A DNA stretch of 64,000 nt, from contig ML681992.1 of assembly GCA_007922195.1 (NCBI GenBank), positions 37,248,732 through 37,312,731 on the forward strand, written 5' to 3'. The stretch's first letter is position 1. Every line of letters begins with the position of its first letter. This document shows positions 23,210 through 34,288 of the stretch, one piece after another. This DNA comes from Podocnemis expansa. Taxonomy: Eukaryota; Chordata; Testudines; Podocnemididae. Below the pieces are notes generated by a model, which had not been told where the DNA came from, did not search any database, and saw only the letters and a list, made by a program, of their open reading frames with translations. The position numbers and the translations under genes are program-made.

Positions 23210-24429
23210 GGGTGTTTCTACACTTAGACTTGAATTCGAATTGATGACAATCAATTCACATTCAATTAAGTGCACGGCCACACTCACTTTCCTCAATTTG
23301 AACTGAGGAACTGAAGAAAGATGACTTTGAATTCGTCAAACCTTGTTTGACTTTGAAGTCAGGGTCAATTTGAACCCAGTAGCTCGAATTGACCCAGTGT
23401 GACCATGTCAATTCAAACTCAATGAGTTTGAATTGACTATGGTTGACCTTCAGCACCTGGGGCCAGCAACCCTCATGGTGCCTTCAACCCCCCCCCCCGC
23501 CACATTGGGCTGGGGGGAGCAATGGGGTTCCTGTCCGTGGGCTACAGGGACCCCAGCCCCTGCTCCAGACTGGCTGGCCACGTGTGGGGAAGGCACCTTC
23601 ACGCACGGCTCCATCCCTGCTAGCCACCTGTGGGAAAGCACACCTGCGGGCAGCTTCTGCAGTGCTCGCCACTCCCCAGGGAATGCACCCCCGTGGGCAG
23701 CTTTTGCGGGGCTAGTCACCTGCGGGGAACATAGCCCAGTGTGCGGCTTCTGTGGCTCTGGCTACCCCCCGGGAATGCACCCTGCCGTGTGGCTTTTGCA
23801 GGACTAGCCAGCCATGGTGAATGCACTCCCATGGGCGGCTTTTGCAGGGCTAGCCACCCGCAGGGAATGCAGCCCAGCAGGCAGCTTCTGCAGCGCTGGC
23901 CACCCCCAGGGAACACACCCCGGTGGGCAGCTTCTGCAGTGCTGTCCACCCCTGGGGAATGCACCCCCGTGGGCAGCTTTTGTGAGGCTAGTCACCTGTG
24001 GGGAATGTACCCTGGTGGATGGTTTCTGTGGCGCTGGCCACCCCCCGGTGAAAGCACCTCTCAGCTCCCGCAATACTGGCCATCCCCAGGGAACACACTC
24101 CCGTTGGTGGCTCCATCCCTGCTGGATGTGCGCAGTGCTGCTAGAGCTGGGCAGGGGATGCTTTTCCCCATGCTGGGCTCAGAGTCCTGGAGCCTGGCAG
24201 AGGATTGGCTGTGGCAGTGGCCGTTTTGCATGGCCATCTTGCCACATTTCCAATGGTTCCCCCCTCCAATTTGAATTGGCAAGTCCAGTCCATGGACATG
24301 CCAATTTGAACTGGATTTTCTTGTCCAGGCATGTCAATTCTAACTGACTGAATTCAAACTAATAATTAGTTCAAATTGACTAATTCAAATTCAGTAATTC
24401 AAACTGGCATGGTAAGTGTAGACATAGGC
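23210..24429. mobile_element. Harbinger MITE, 1.2 kb, TSD TTA
   Basis: It starts GGGTGTTTCTACACTTA and ends TAAGTGTAGACATAGGC, with 3-bp duplications TTA at 23207-23209 and 24430-24432, the classical Harbinger target. Subterminal regions carry palindromic GAATTC/AATTTGAATT motifs instead of TTTCGAAA, so it is a different subfamily from copies 1 and 2. The centre is a minisatellite. No genes. Confidence 0.85.
23565..24070. repeat. 46-bp minisatellite, about 11 units
   Basis: The phrase CAGCTT(T/C)TG(C/T) recurs at 23653, 23701, 23747, 23793, 23839, 23885, 23931, 23977 and 24023: one step of 48 and seven of exactly 46 bp. Each unit reads about 'gggcagcttttgcagggctagccacc' plus 'ggggaatgcaccccngt'. 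Because 46 is not a multiple of three, every frame stays open in places, producing spurious long frames on both strands. Confidence 0.9.
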
Positions 24430-25099
24430 TTATAGACTGAAACCTTGGTCTCCAGCTGCTTCTCTGTAGGAGCTGGTTGTTCTCCAGACTCCCACAAGGC
24501 ACTGTAGAAAGACAATTAAATGAATTCTAGTGCACCTGAAGGGTACATTAGGTCCATGACCAAATGCCCCTAAGTATGTAAAATAAACTCATAAATTTAT
24601 ACCAGACTGAATAAAATGAATACAGTACAAGAAGCTTGCACTGTAGGCATCATTTTATGTCTATACACCAATAATGACAGAGGCTATGGGAGACACTCAT
24701 ACAGTGCTACAGTCTTTGGCTATGTCTGCACTTCAGACTTCTGTCAGCAAAAGTTTTGCAGGCAGAAGGCCACTGCTATAATTATAATGGTGATTAATGC
24801 ACACCGGGGCCAACTCTACCCATAAGCCAGGGTGCCACACCAGCACCCCTAAACCAATGTTCCCTCTAAGCTGATGATGCAGCTGAGCAAGTTATGGTAT
24901 TTACTGAGCAGCAATTTATGAGGCCTGGGCAACAGTTTTTTGGTGCTGAAAGTATCCGCATGCCTAAGTGCCTTAATTCAAAAGTAATTAATAGATGTCT
25001 TTTCATTCAAACTTCAATAAAAATGTTAAATTGAAGTACTGTAGTTTTATTAATTTACTAAACAAATGTGAGACAATGACACTTGCTGCCTGTCTAGCC

Positions 25100-25290
25100 T
25101 CTACCATCATCTACGCCGCTCAGTTTTTGTTGCCTGTCTTTGTCAGATTTCCAGAATACATATATAGACAAAGTGGGATTTTCTCCCACAAAAGCTCATG
25201 CAAAAAATAAATCTGTTAGTCTTTAAATGCCACAAGACTCCTTGCTTTTTTTGCTTTACTAGACTAACACGGCTGCCCCTTTGGAATTTA
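25100..25290 (+). repeat. Dispersed reptile repeat with 'agactaacacggctgccc' end
   Basis: It contains 'aaatctgttagtctttaaatgccacaagactcctt' and ends 'actagactaacacggctgcccctttgg', a motif I know as a very frequent dispersed repeat in turtle DNA. I cannot assign it to a class with certainty. A second copy runs antisense at 25515-25640, making a loose inverted pair inside the hAT. Confidence 0.55.
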
Positions 25291-25514
25291 AGTCCCTGTT
25301 ATGCTGCCCAACTGGGGTAAAAGGGATTCAAAGTGGATCAGGCCCTAAATGTCCAAAACGTAGATTGAAATTAAGTAGGTAGCTTCAGACGTGATTACTT
25401 GATCATGAGACTGACGTGTTGAGGGGATTGTATTTAATATCTAGCTATCAACGTTGAAAATACACCTATTCTGCCCTCAGTAAACATATTAAATTACCAT
25501 GCATTGCAAATCAC

Positions 25515-25640
25515 AATGACTAGGTAGCAACTAGGAGTTGTGTGGCACTTTAAGACTAATAGATTTATTTTTTGCATGAGCTTTCGTGGGAGAAGATCCC
25601 ACTTCCTCAGATGCTTCGAAGATGGGTGAACTTACAGAAA
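25515..25640 (-). repeat. Same dispersed repeat, antisense
   Basis: On + it reads 'gtggcactttaagactaatagatttat', then 'gagctttcgtgggagaagatcccacttcctcagatgcttc', the complement of the repeat at 25100-25290 plus its upstream part. It is a fossil copy. Confidence 0.55.
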
Positions 25641-27639
25641 GGAATGAAACTAAATGCAAGGGGGTGTAAGACCTAGGATCAGGTCATACAGTAACAGCAA
25701 ATCAGAGCAGTTTACAGGTTCAAACCATGGGAAGCCTGAAGTCAAATTACCCTTTGTAATGGGAAAAGAATCCATAGTCTTGATTTAGACCTGCTTTCAC
25801 AGAATTTAGCAACTGCTTCCCAGATTCCCTTAGGGCAACACCTTAAGTAAAGTTATCTGAGAAATTCAAAACTTTTAAAGGTGGCAAGGGCAGAAAACAT
25901 GTTTCAAGACAGTTTCTCACAGCATCACATCTCTGTAACCAGGGCCATCTTTTGTGCCTAAAGAATTTGCATCAAATAGAGCTAGGTTAGAGTCTGTTAC
26001 ATTATCATGCCCAAAAGCTAAATATGGGACAACAATCCCCTAAGTGAATGACAAAAAATTGATTAGGCATACAGAAAACTTTAAACATTGTGAGTATCTT
26101 CCTTTAATATAAAGTGTCTCTAACATCTCAGTTTTGGAGTTTATGGGGTTTTTTTATCCAAATCATTTTCAACAATAAAAGGGAGGCTATAATTAGTATG
26201 CCTGAAGTGTAAAGACTCTCAGAACTAAAATAAGGAAAATGATGTATAATTGAGATTTGTGTGTCTGGTAGTGGAATATAATAAAGGTAGTTTAATAATT
26301 TTTAATTTTTGACAGTTAAAGCAAACCTAATCAAAGCTGCAAGAAGCAAGAGCATAAATGGATTTGTGAAAGAAAATGATTATTTTTCTAACAAATTTTG
26401 GGGGAAATAGAAATACAAAGTCTTTTTTTTTAATTATTGCACCGCTAGCAATTTTTTTTCCTTCTGCCTTAAATGACTTTTTATCCTTTCAGTTTCCTAA
26501 TCATTAGGATTTGTTTCCTTCCATCACAGGAGTCTATACAAAGTTACATTGTAAAGCCCCACCTTGACAAACTGATTGCATTAGAATCTCTCACAGAAAA
26601 GAAAATAAATCTGAAATTAACCCAACTTGTTTTTGCTTATTTTAAAGGATCACTTTTCTTTCAGGAGCCTTTTAGCAAGTGAAAAGCAAAGCATTCACCC
26701 TTGATAGAGATGCTAAATGGCTCAAAACAATTTTGCTGGGTCTTTCAAGTCCCAAGTCCTCCTCCAGCTCCAGCCTGGCTCTTTGCCTGCAGCCCAGCTC
26801 CCATCCTCTGCCCCCACAGAGAGCCCTGTGGCCAGTGCATGGCTGCCTCTGGGAGCCCCACAACTTAGCCCTGCCACCTCTCAGGGTCTCCCCTCTTGCC
26901 CAGGCTCAGGGCTGCTCACCTGCTGGGGCCCACACAGGCCCCAAAGATGCCACCACCACTGCACTAGCAGCCTGGTGCAGAGGAGAGGGAGAAATTTAAA
27001 TTTCCCTCCCCCTCTGCTCCTTCCCTGGCTACGTGCAGGAGGGCAGGGGGAGGGGCCGTCACTTTCACTGCTCCAGCCGGCAGCCTCTGCATGAGCCTGT
27101 TCGGAGCTGAGAAAACAGACACAGGGGCTGCTCCGGGCTGCCTGCCCTGAGCTGCGCTGGCCCACGTGTTGCCTGCACTGGTGAGGGGGGGCCACTGCGC
27201 CCCTGCCCAGTAGCGCAGCTTACAGGGAACATTGCCCTAAACCCATGCTCTCTGATGCCTCGTGCTGCCTGCAGGACAGCTAACAGCCGGCCCAGGGGCA
27301 GAGCAGGCAAGCCCAGCAGCCGGGCTCCACTCTCTTGCCCCTCCCGTAGGCCGGCTGTTCCTCCCTAGGGGTAGGGAGGGCCAGTCCAGAGGTGGGGCGG
27401 GAGAACAGAGCCTAGCCTCCCATCCAGCCCACTCCGCTCCCAGGGTGGAGAACAGCCAGCTCATAGGAGAGGAGGGAGAGGGCAGCCTGGCAAGCAGGCC
27501 CAGAGCGGAGGGTGGGGCCTGCCCCTCCACCCTTGAGAGTGGAGGGGCACCAAAACAAAAGCTTGCTCGAGGTCTCACGTGCTCTCAACCATCCATTTGT
27601 CAATAGAGTATATCTTCACTAGGATCACTTCCACCAACA

Positions 27640-29290
27640 AAAGAGGAAGTGTGGGAGACCTGAGAGAGAAAACCCTCAGCCCAATGCAGGGAGCCCACAG
27701 TCTCCCTGCTGATCCTCCTCTCACCCCTTGCTGGGAACTCAGGTCTGCAGCAGCAGCACTGCTGCAGCTCCCTGTGCTTCCTGATCTGGTGGGAGCCCTG
27801 GAGCCGTAGGGATTCGAGGTCCCAGCTGCAGGGCTTCAACCTCAGACTTGTCTGTCCCCAGTTGCAATCCCCCATAACCCCATGGAGCCCCAGCAGCTGC
27901 ATCTCCTTCCACCTTGGATAGAAGAGCCCCAGTAGGGGTCGGGGAGTCCTGGCAAGTGCAGCTGCTCTGTCTCAGGCTCTGAATAGTCTTGCGGGGTACC
28001 TCCCCTTGTGCAGGGGATGGAGGCGCCCAAGCAGGGGTCAGGGGAGCCAGAGCAGCTGCAGCCATGCTGCCCCTGGGATTTCTGAAGCCCCGATGGCTGT
28101 AGCTGTGGTACCTCTGAGGTCTGGAGAGCCCTGGTGGCTGCCTCCCCTGCCACCAGAAACAGAGGAGCCACAGTGGTTTTCAGGGACTCTGGGGGGCTGC
28201 AGCTGCACTGTGCCCAGGGTCCTGGGTATCCCATTGACTGCTTCCCCTAACGCCAAGGTCAGGGTGCCCCAGTGTAACCTGCTAGCGTGGGCTCAAATTC
28301 ATTCAATTGCCCCTCTCCAGTGCCTCACAGAGAAAACCCCTGATGAAAGCAACTGGAGAGCCAGGATCCAGTTGTTAAAAGGACTCACGGCGAAGACTGC
28401 TCAGAGTTTCCATCCACATTAAACTATTACTCAACAGAAACGTAACAATGAACTTTATTAACTAACTAAACACACCTTATCCTAAAGAACCATAATACAT
28501 TTAAACAAAACAGTAAGAAACCCAAGAGTCCCAAAGTTCAGGTGGAGTCACCCTTATCTCAATTGCAGTCTTTTAAGTCCTTGGGGCTTGAATGCAGAAC
28601 GAAAGCAATCCTCATCCTCTCTAGCTGCAGGAATCTTCAGGCAGATGCCATGCAGTCCTTTCTTCCTCCTGTGCAGCCAGCACCATGCAATCAGGTCACT
28701 GGCCATCCAGCTCTCAGTTCCACTGCAGACAACTCCCCTGCAAAGCAGTCGAAAGTTGGGAGAAAACATCCACTCCTGCTCAGCTCCTTTCACAGAGTCC
28801 CTTAGCCAATGTCCTCTGCAGCTCTCTGTTTGCTCCTCTCCAGGCTTCTCTTCTCCGGCTTCTCCCTGAGCATGTAACTCCAGCAAAACAATAAAACTTG
28901 TGGAGCATGCTCAGTGTGCTCCCTCATCCTCTTACCAGAAGTTTCTGGTTTCTGGGCTGCAAAATCTGCCCAGCAACGTAACCCAGCCATAAGGGTCCCT
29001 AAAAGAGATTGCACCTTTTTAGGCACATGGGTTACACCAGCAGCTGCAGCAACTGCAGCCACTAGGGCTTCTTCATCCTTGGTGGCAGGGGAGGCAACTG
29101 CTAGGACTTCCCAGTCCCCAGCAGCAGGGGAGACAGCTGCCAGTTTTCCCCAGCCCTTGAGGCAGCACAGCTGCAGCTGCTTGGGCTCTCCCATGCTTGG
29201 GTGGTGGGGGGTCAACACCTGGGACTTACCCAGTGGCTGCCTACCATAGTGCTTCAGGGGATCAGGGTGAGCTCCAGCAGCTGAGCACAA
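27640..29290. repeat. Degenerate GC-rich tandem array, about 60-bp period, split by LTR
   Basis: Phrases such as 'gagccccagcagctgca', 'ggagccctggtggctgc' and 'ggggagccagagcagctgcag' recur every 50-65 bp before and after the solo LTR at 28273-29036. The array is too diverged to fix a unit. It resembles in style the minisatellite within the Harbinger MITE at 23210-24429. Confidence 0.4.
28273..29036 (-). mobile_element. Solo LTR of an endogenous retrovirus-like element
   Basis: On + it starts TGTAACCTGCTAGCG and ends CACATGGGTTACA; on minus it runs TGTAACCCATG...GGTTACA, perfect 6-bp inverted ends. The flanks carry CCAG on both sides (28269-28272, 29037-29040), a 4-bp duplication of the kind made by gammaretrovirus-like (ERV1) integrases. 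No internal genes remain, so the provirus was reduced by LTR-LTR recombination. Orientation follows the related fragment at 22532. Confidence 0.65.
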
Positions 29291-29560
29291 GGGACCCCCT
29301 TTACTGGTCTTTGTTAGAACAGTGACATTGCCAAGTATGACAGCTCCCTACCAATATAAGGAGGCAGAGTATCCACAAAGATGCTTTGCCACTGTAACTT
29401 TGCTGAAAAAAGCCCTATGGCGCTCATCTAAGTGGTTTTATTTTGTTGGCAAAACAGCAGTTCCGTTGATAAAGAAGGGAGTCTAGTATGCATACTAGGA
29501 CTGTTTTGTCAACAGAAGCTGATTTTGTTGACAAAATTTCATAGCATAAACAAGACATCA

Positions 29561-31439
29561 GTTAACAACAGTAACTTGCTCAGTTTTAAAGTTATTTTGA
29601 AACTATCTTATCTGGAACCAGATGCAACACAAAAACACACATTAACACTCTGGCAGTCTTTACACAAGAATGTATGCTTCTCTACTAATAAGGTCTTCCA
29701 TTTCAGGAAGTGGAAAGTTGATTGATTTAGACAGTCACCTCAAAGAAAGTCAGTGTGTGTAACGTATTACCTGATCTTAATCCCTTGATATGACTATAGT
29801 TTTTTCCTAATGCCTAGCAGGCAATCTGAATTTTTGGAAAATAGAAAGAGCCTTTAAAGTCAAGACAGGTGCTTGTCACCAAGAGAATTCCTAAGAGGCT
29901 GATCCAGGACCTTAATCTTTTCCCTTCCAGTTCTCTTTGGGTTTAAGAGTCAATGTGCTGAAGGACACAGGAGGTTTTACACTACTTCAGTTAGATGATC
30001 CAATTTTCTTCCTCTTCATGGAGAGTCTAATGTGGGTCAATCAGAAATGGCCCGTTCTTCTCTTGAAGATTTGAAATGTCAAGCCAAAATGAAAGTCGTC
30101 ATATCTCACCATCCAATCAGGAAACAAGACATCAGTTCTTTATATTCCAACTTGTATAGAATAAGGTTGTGCTAACAGTTTTGGCTTAAAAATTTAGAAC
30201 ATACCTTAAACACCATATGGTTCACTCCATTCAGCATCTTACCTCCAAGGCCTTTCTGTGGGCCCCTTTGCAGTACATCTGTTGGCCAATTTCACTGTTA
30301 CGCTTGCTCAAGTTGAAGTTTCAACATCAATACACAGCTAACTGCTGAAATGTTTAGTTTAAAGTTAACATGATTTATACAAAATTCCTCCATATTATTT
30401 GATTCTCTCTCAATTTATTTGAAGTGTTCATTATAAAACACAATCACATTAAGAACTATTTTTTGGTAGCAGTACAGTATAGGAGTATAACTCTTCCATT
30501 TCTGTTCCCATTTTCTTAACACTGGGGGAACCTTAATATGTATAGCTGGGCTGACTCTGTGTGCTCTTAATCAGTTACATTTCCAATTGTTCCATTCTGT
30601 GGTCAAGTATCCTTTATAAACATACTATTTGGTTTCCGTTCCTTTTATTTATTGCCCTTTTTGGCACAGGTTCATTTCACTAACTTGATAGCACAAGTAT
30701 TCTTGATTACAAATATTACCTTTACATCTTCACTTAAACTTCCCAGCCATGCCCATTTCCATCCATGAGCAACTCCCTTCAGCAGTATGTCTGGGCAGCA
30801 AAATAATACCACATATGATGGAAGTAAAAGCTTGAATCTCTACAGACCATCTCCATGGTGCTGGTAATATTATTGGCATAATCTATGTTAGGGCATTTCA
30901 AAGACCTAGAGACCTATGACTTCAAGGGACCAAAAAAAAAAGAAAGTGAGTTAGCTGTGCATCTACTAATGCTCTTGTTGATATTTAGGATGCTCCGTTA
31001 ACATTCAGTTTTTCAAAACTATTTGCAGGCTCCTTTGAAAGGTGATTGTAACTTTTAAAAGGTCAATGTCCAGCATATCACATAGGACTATGAAAAAATG
31101 TACCATCCTGCCAACTGGCTGTAACTAACTGACTTACCAAAACAAAATTAAAACTGATATAACATTCAATGAAGAGAAACACAACTGCAGTACCATGTCC
31201 AAGGAGAGGTGAGACAGCCCATCTCCTCCAGACCAGACCATACAAAAAGACAATCCCATACAAGATACTTGATTGTTGAAGAGAGACCTCCCGACACAAA
31301 CTTGCTCAGCCCTTCTCCAAAAAAGTTTGGAGCAAGCTCAGTCTGTACTGACAATTGTCTCTGTCTCTTACAGTTGTATTGGTTCCAGACTGTGACTGGC
31401 CAGAGAGGATACATGGGTGCATGGGGGGAAGAAGTCCAA
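29561..31439. other. No gene recognised
   Basis: AT-rich DNA without identifiable repeats or domains, apart from a short A run near 30935. Confidence 0.5.
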
Positions 31440-32235
31440 ATAGTTACAGAATCACAGAAACTGGAAGGAATCGTGACAGGTCATTCAGTCCAGTTCCCTG
31501 AACTCATGGCAGGAAGAAGTACCTCCATTAAACCATTCCTGACAGATGTTTGTCTAACCTGCTCTTAGAAACTTTGAATGTAGGAGGTTCCATGATCTGC
31601 CGAAACAACTTATTCCAGTGTTTAATCACCCTGACAGTTAGGATTTTTTCCCTAATGTCTAGGCTGAACCTCCCTTGGTGTAATTTAAGCCCGTTGCTTC
31701 TTGTCCTATCATCTGTGATTAAGGAGAATTTTTCTCCTTCTTCCTCAAAACATTTGAGGTATTAACAACTGTTGTCATGCCCCTCTCAGTCTCCTTTTTT
31801 TCTAGACTAAACAAACCCAGCTCTTTCAGTCTTCCCTCATGGGTCAAATGTTCCAGGCTTCTAATGATTTTTGTTGCCCTTCTCTGGACTTTCTCAACTT
31901 TCTCTACCTCCTTTTTGATATGAGGTGCCCAAAACTGGACACAGTACTCAAGCTGAGGTGTAATCAGTGTACAGTAGAGTAGAAGAATCATTTCTCATGT
32001 CTTATTCATAATACTCCTGTTAATACACCCCCAGAATGGTGTTTTCTTTTTTTGCAACAGTATTACACTGCTGACTCATATTTAGCTTTTCATTCACTAT
32101 TACACCAGATCCCTTTCTGCAGTTCTTCTTCCTAGGCAGTCATTGCCCATTTTATATATAAGCAAAGGCTTATTCAATCCTAAGTGGAGCACTTGGAATT
32201 TATCTTTATTGAATTTCAGAAAAAAAAGATCTCTT
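31440..32235 (-). mobile_element. CR1 LINE, 3' UTR and C-terminal reverse transcriptase
   Basis: The left end on + is 'cagaatcacagaaactggaagg', the complement of a CR1 3' terminus. Moving right, the antisense of the 3' UTR is followed by the C-terminal part of the CR1 polyprotein. The copy is 5'-truncated, as most CR1 insertions are. Sequence to about 32235 still resembles CR1 ('gcacttggaatttatctttattgaattt'). Confidence 0.85.
31719..31991 (-). pseudogene. CR1 reverse transcriptase C-terminal fragment
   Basis: The 90-codon frame contains [20 protein letters not shown], then [28 protein letters not shown] and TERGM. These are characteristic of the thumb/C-terminal end of CR1-clade polyproteins. 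The catalytic core lies upstream and is missing, so it cannot encode an active enzyme. The open frame ends at a stop about where the 3' UTR would begin. Confidence 0.85.
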
Positions 32236-32290
32236 CACAGATTGACACACTTATAATCATCAAACTCTCAATTTAAGAATTTCAGTCCGT

Positions 32291-32910
32291 TAGGCATGAA
32301 CAGGCTAGAACTGTGGCTCAGGAGCCGCACGCAGCTCTTGAATGAAAAACTGTGGCTCCTGGAAGAATGTCAGCAAATCAATTTAGGAAAGCAGCCCCAG
32401 CCTAAGAGTTTTAAATCTCCCACCCTGAGCATACGCAGGGGGAAACCCCAGCCTGTGCCTAGCTGCTGGAGTGGCCAGGTAAGGGGCCTTGGAGGAGGGA
32501 GTTGTCAGTCCAGGGGAGCCAGCATCAGGGCCTGGGGGTTTGGGAGGGGGTCAGGGAGAGCAAAGAGAAATGGCGTCGTGGTTGGGGATGGCAGGGAGAA
32601 GCAGTGGTGTAGTCAGGATTTTAAAAAGAACTCACCACTAGCCTGTGGTCTTCTACATCAAGTGACAGCTAAATTTTTACTGTATAGGTCTAGTTTTCAT
32701 GGTAACCATAAGTAATTATTCGAATCTGACATTAGTAGAATCAATATTTGCCCTCTTTTTACAATAAAATTAAAGTGTGCAATGAATTTTAAACTTAGTA
32801 ATTTTGAAGTAGGTAAAAGTATATGGTTATATGCCTCAGTGCGGCTCTCAAAGGTTTAATAATCAACTTATGTGGCTCTTGAGTTCCATAAATTTGGCCA
32901 CGCCTGGGCT
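32291..32910. mobile_element. hAT-like repeat with interior shared with 60.2-61.0 kb
   Basis: The left end 'taggcatgaacaggctagaactgtggctc' and the right end, complement 'cccaggcgtggccaaat...gagccacataag', make a loose inverted pair around 'gtggctc'. The interior (32395-32560) shares phrases such as 'cctgagcatac', 'ggccaggtaagggg' and 'gggagccagcatcagggcctgggggtt' with 60320-60500. No coding content. Its class is uncertain. Confidence 0.4.
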
Positions 32911-33513
32911 AGAGCCATAGCCCTGACCCTGCATGTTACCCAGCAGAGCTGAGCTAACATGGTAGGCATTTGTGTTGCGGCATGCATTCCAATAAGTATT
33001 CTGGCCAATCAGAATTCCCTTGGGGATTCCCACTGCTCTTTTGCTTGTCCTCAACCCCCAAAATGCAGGCTGAGATTCTGAGACACAGTTTTGATTCTGT
33101 CCTACCAATCAGAAATGTAAACAAATTGCTCTTTGATGAACACAACCTTGCTGAATTCCTTATATTTCTCCAAACGAACTTGATTTTTTTGTTCAGTTAC
33201 AGCGAACTCCTGATGTCATAAAATCAGTGGAAAAATTCCTATTGGTTCAGTGGGAACTATCATCTGCCAAACACATTGGGCTACTTTCCCCTCTGAAACT
33301 TCTCGGAAGTTAATAGAGCTATATCATTGATTAATTTGTTCCAGAATGTGCAGCGGAATTGCCAGATATTTCTTCATATTTTTTAAGATGAGAACAGATT
33401 TGGGAACTTAAGAAAATTTGGTACAGTCTTTTTTGAAGCAACTACTGAATAAGTTTTTGGCTCGGTGATGTTAGAGGATCTATTAGCTGAAGACTGTGGA
33501 GTGAATTCAAGTC
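32911..33513. other. No gene recognised
   Basis: No recognisable feature between the hAT-like repeat and the Harbinger MITE. Confidence 0.5.
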
Positions 33514-33516
33514 AAT

Positions 33517-34285
33517 GGGTGTGTCTACACTGGGGCTTTAAGTCGACATAAGAGCCCTTAAGCCGACTTAAATAAAGCCCTGTCTATATTTAGAAATCAT
33601 TAAGTCGACTTAAGCAAGTGCCTTAATAACTCCTGCCCTGTAAATTGGCTTAAGCTTTTAAGCTGACTTTAAAGGGCAGGCCCCTCCCCCTTCCCTGCCC
33701 TTGGGCATGATCGGGGTAGGGCCTGATCCGGCCCCAACCCTGCGGTGACAAGCTGGGGCCAGATTGGCTGCCAGCCCCGGCTGCCTGCAAGCAGCCAGGG
33801 GCGATGTTGGGTCCCGCGCTGCTGGCAGGCAGCTCTGCAACCTGGTCAATTTCACAGAAGTGAAATAGACCAGGCTGGGGAGCCCCCTGCCCTGATAAGT
33901 GGGGGGGGGGCAAATTTGGCTCCCCCTCACTTGTCAGGGCTGGCAGGAGCAAGAACCCCCCACTGCCAGTAAAGACGGGGTGGGAGCCAGGTCAGGCTTC
34001 TAGCCCGTCTTTGCTGGCCCGGCAGAGAGGGGCTGGGAGCAGGACACAGCTCCTCCTTAGAGGGCAGGAGCCGGATCAGCCCCTCCCCCCAGAGGATCAG
34101 GCTCTGGAGCCCATTGGGCTCAGGGTACCCAGTCCAGACTAGGGGGCGGGGTAGGAGGAGAGGCATGCTGGGTATGTCTATTCTCTGTCTAAACAGACAT
34201 ACGCTGAAGTCGACTTAACAAGGTTGACTTAAAGTCGACCTTGTTAAGTTGACTTCCAGGGCCTTCCTGCAATGTAGACATAGCC
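33517..34285. mobile_element. Harbinger MITE, 769 bp, TSD AAT
   Basis: The left end is GGGTGTGTCTACACTGG; the complement of the right end is GGCTATGTCTACATTGC. AAT flanks it on both sides (33514-33516, 34286-34288). Subterminal palindromes are of the TTAAGTCGACTTAA type (33538-33620 and 34205-34250), a third Harbinger subfamily in this window. The GC-rich interior holds spurious frames on both strands. Confidence 0.85.
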
Positions 34286-34288
34286 AAT

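Larger units (their letters stand above)
24855..27234. mobile_element. hAT element, 2.4 kb, perfect 8-bp TSD
   Basis: It starts CAATGTTCCCTCTAAGCTG and ends CAGCTTACAGGGAACATTG, inverted repeats with 18 of 19 matches. Both sides carry the same octamer CCCTAAAC (24847-24854 and 27235-27242), a perfect hAT target duplication. The interior has no recognisable transposase. It holds a repeat fragment in both orientations (about 25100-25290 and 25515-25640), an AT-rich middle and a GC-rich right part (26740-27200) with overlapping spurious frames. Confidence 0.85.
24721..29560. mobile_element. Old Harbinger-like element, interrupted (tentative)
   Basis: The left end GGCTATGTCTGCACTTCAG and the right end, whose complement is GATGTCTTGTTTATGC followed by GAAATTTTGTCAACAAAA, resemble a Harbinger family with TTTTGTCNACAAAA subterminal palindromes (both at 24748-24765 and 29500-29545). 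I could not match a target duplication. A further TIR-like sequence near 27607 ('tatatcttcactagg') suggests more than one element. A hAT (24855-27234) and a solo LTR (28273-29036) have inserted here. Confidence 0.3.

Noticed and set aside
23565..24070. Regularly spaced repeats, CRISPR-like at first glance
   Set aside because: Units are contiguous, diverged and lack unique spacers; the genome is vertebrate.
23741..24347. Two 177-codon frames with repeated 'GECTP' peptides
   Set aside because: They are translations of the 46-bp minisatellite, open in several frames because the unit is not a multiple of three.
26672..27606. Several overlapping 100-codon frames
   Set aside because: GC-rich right part of the hAT at 24855-27234 and its flank; no domain and open on both strands.
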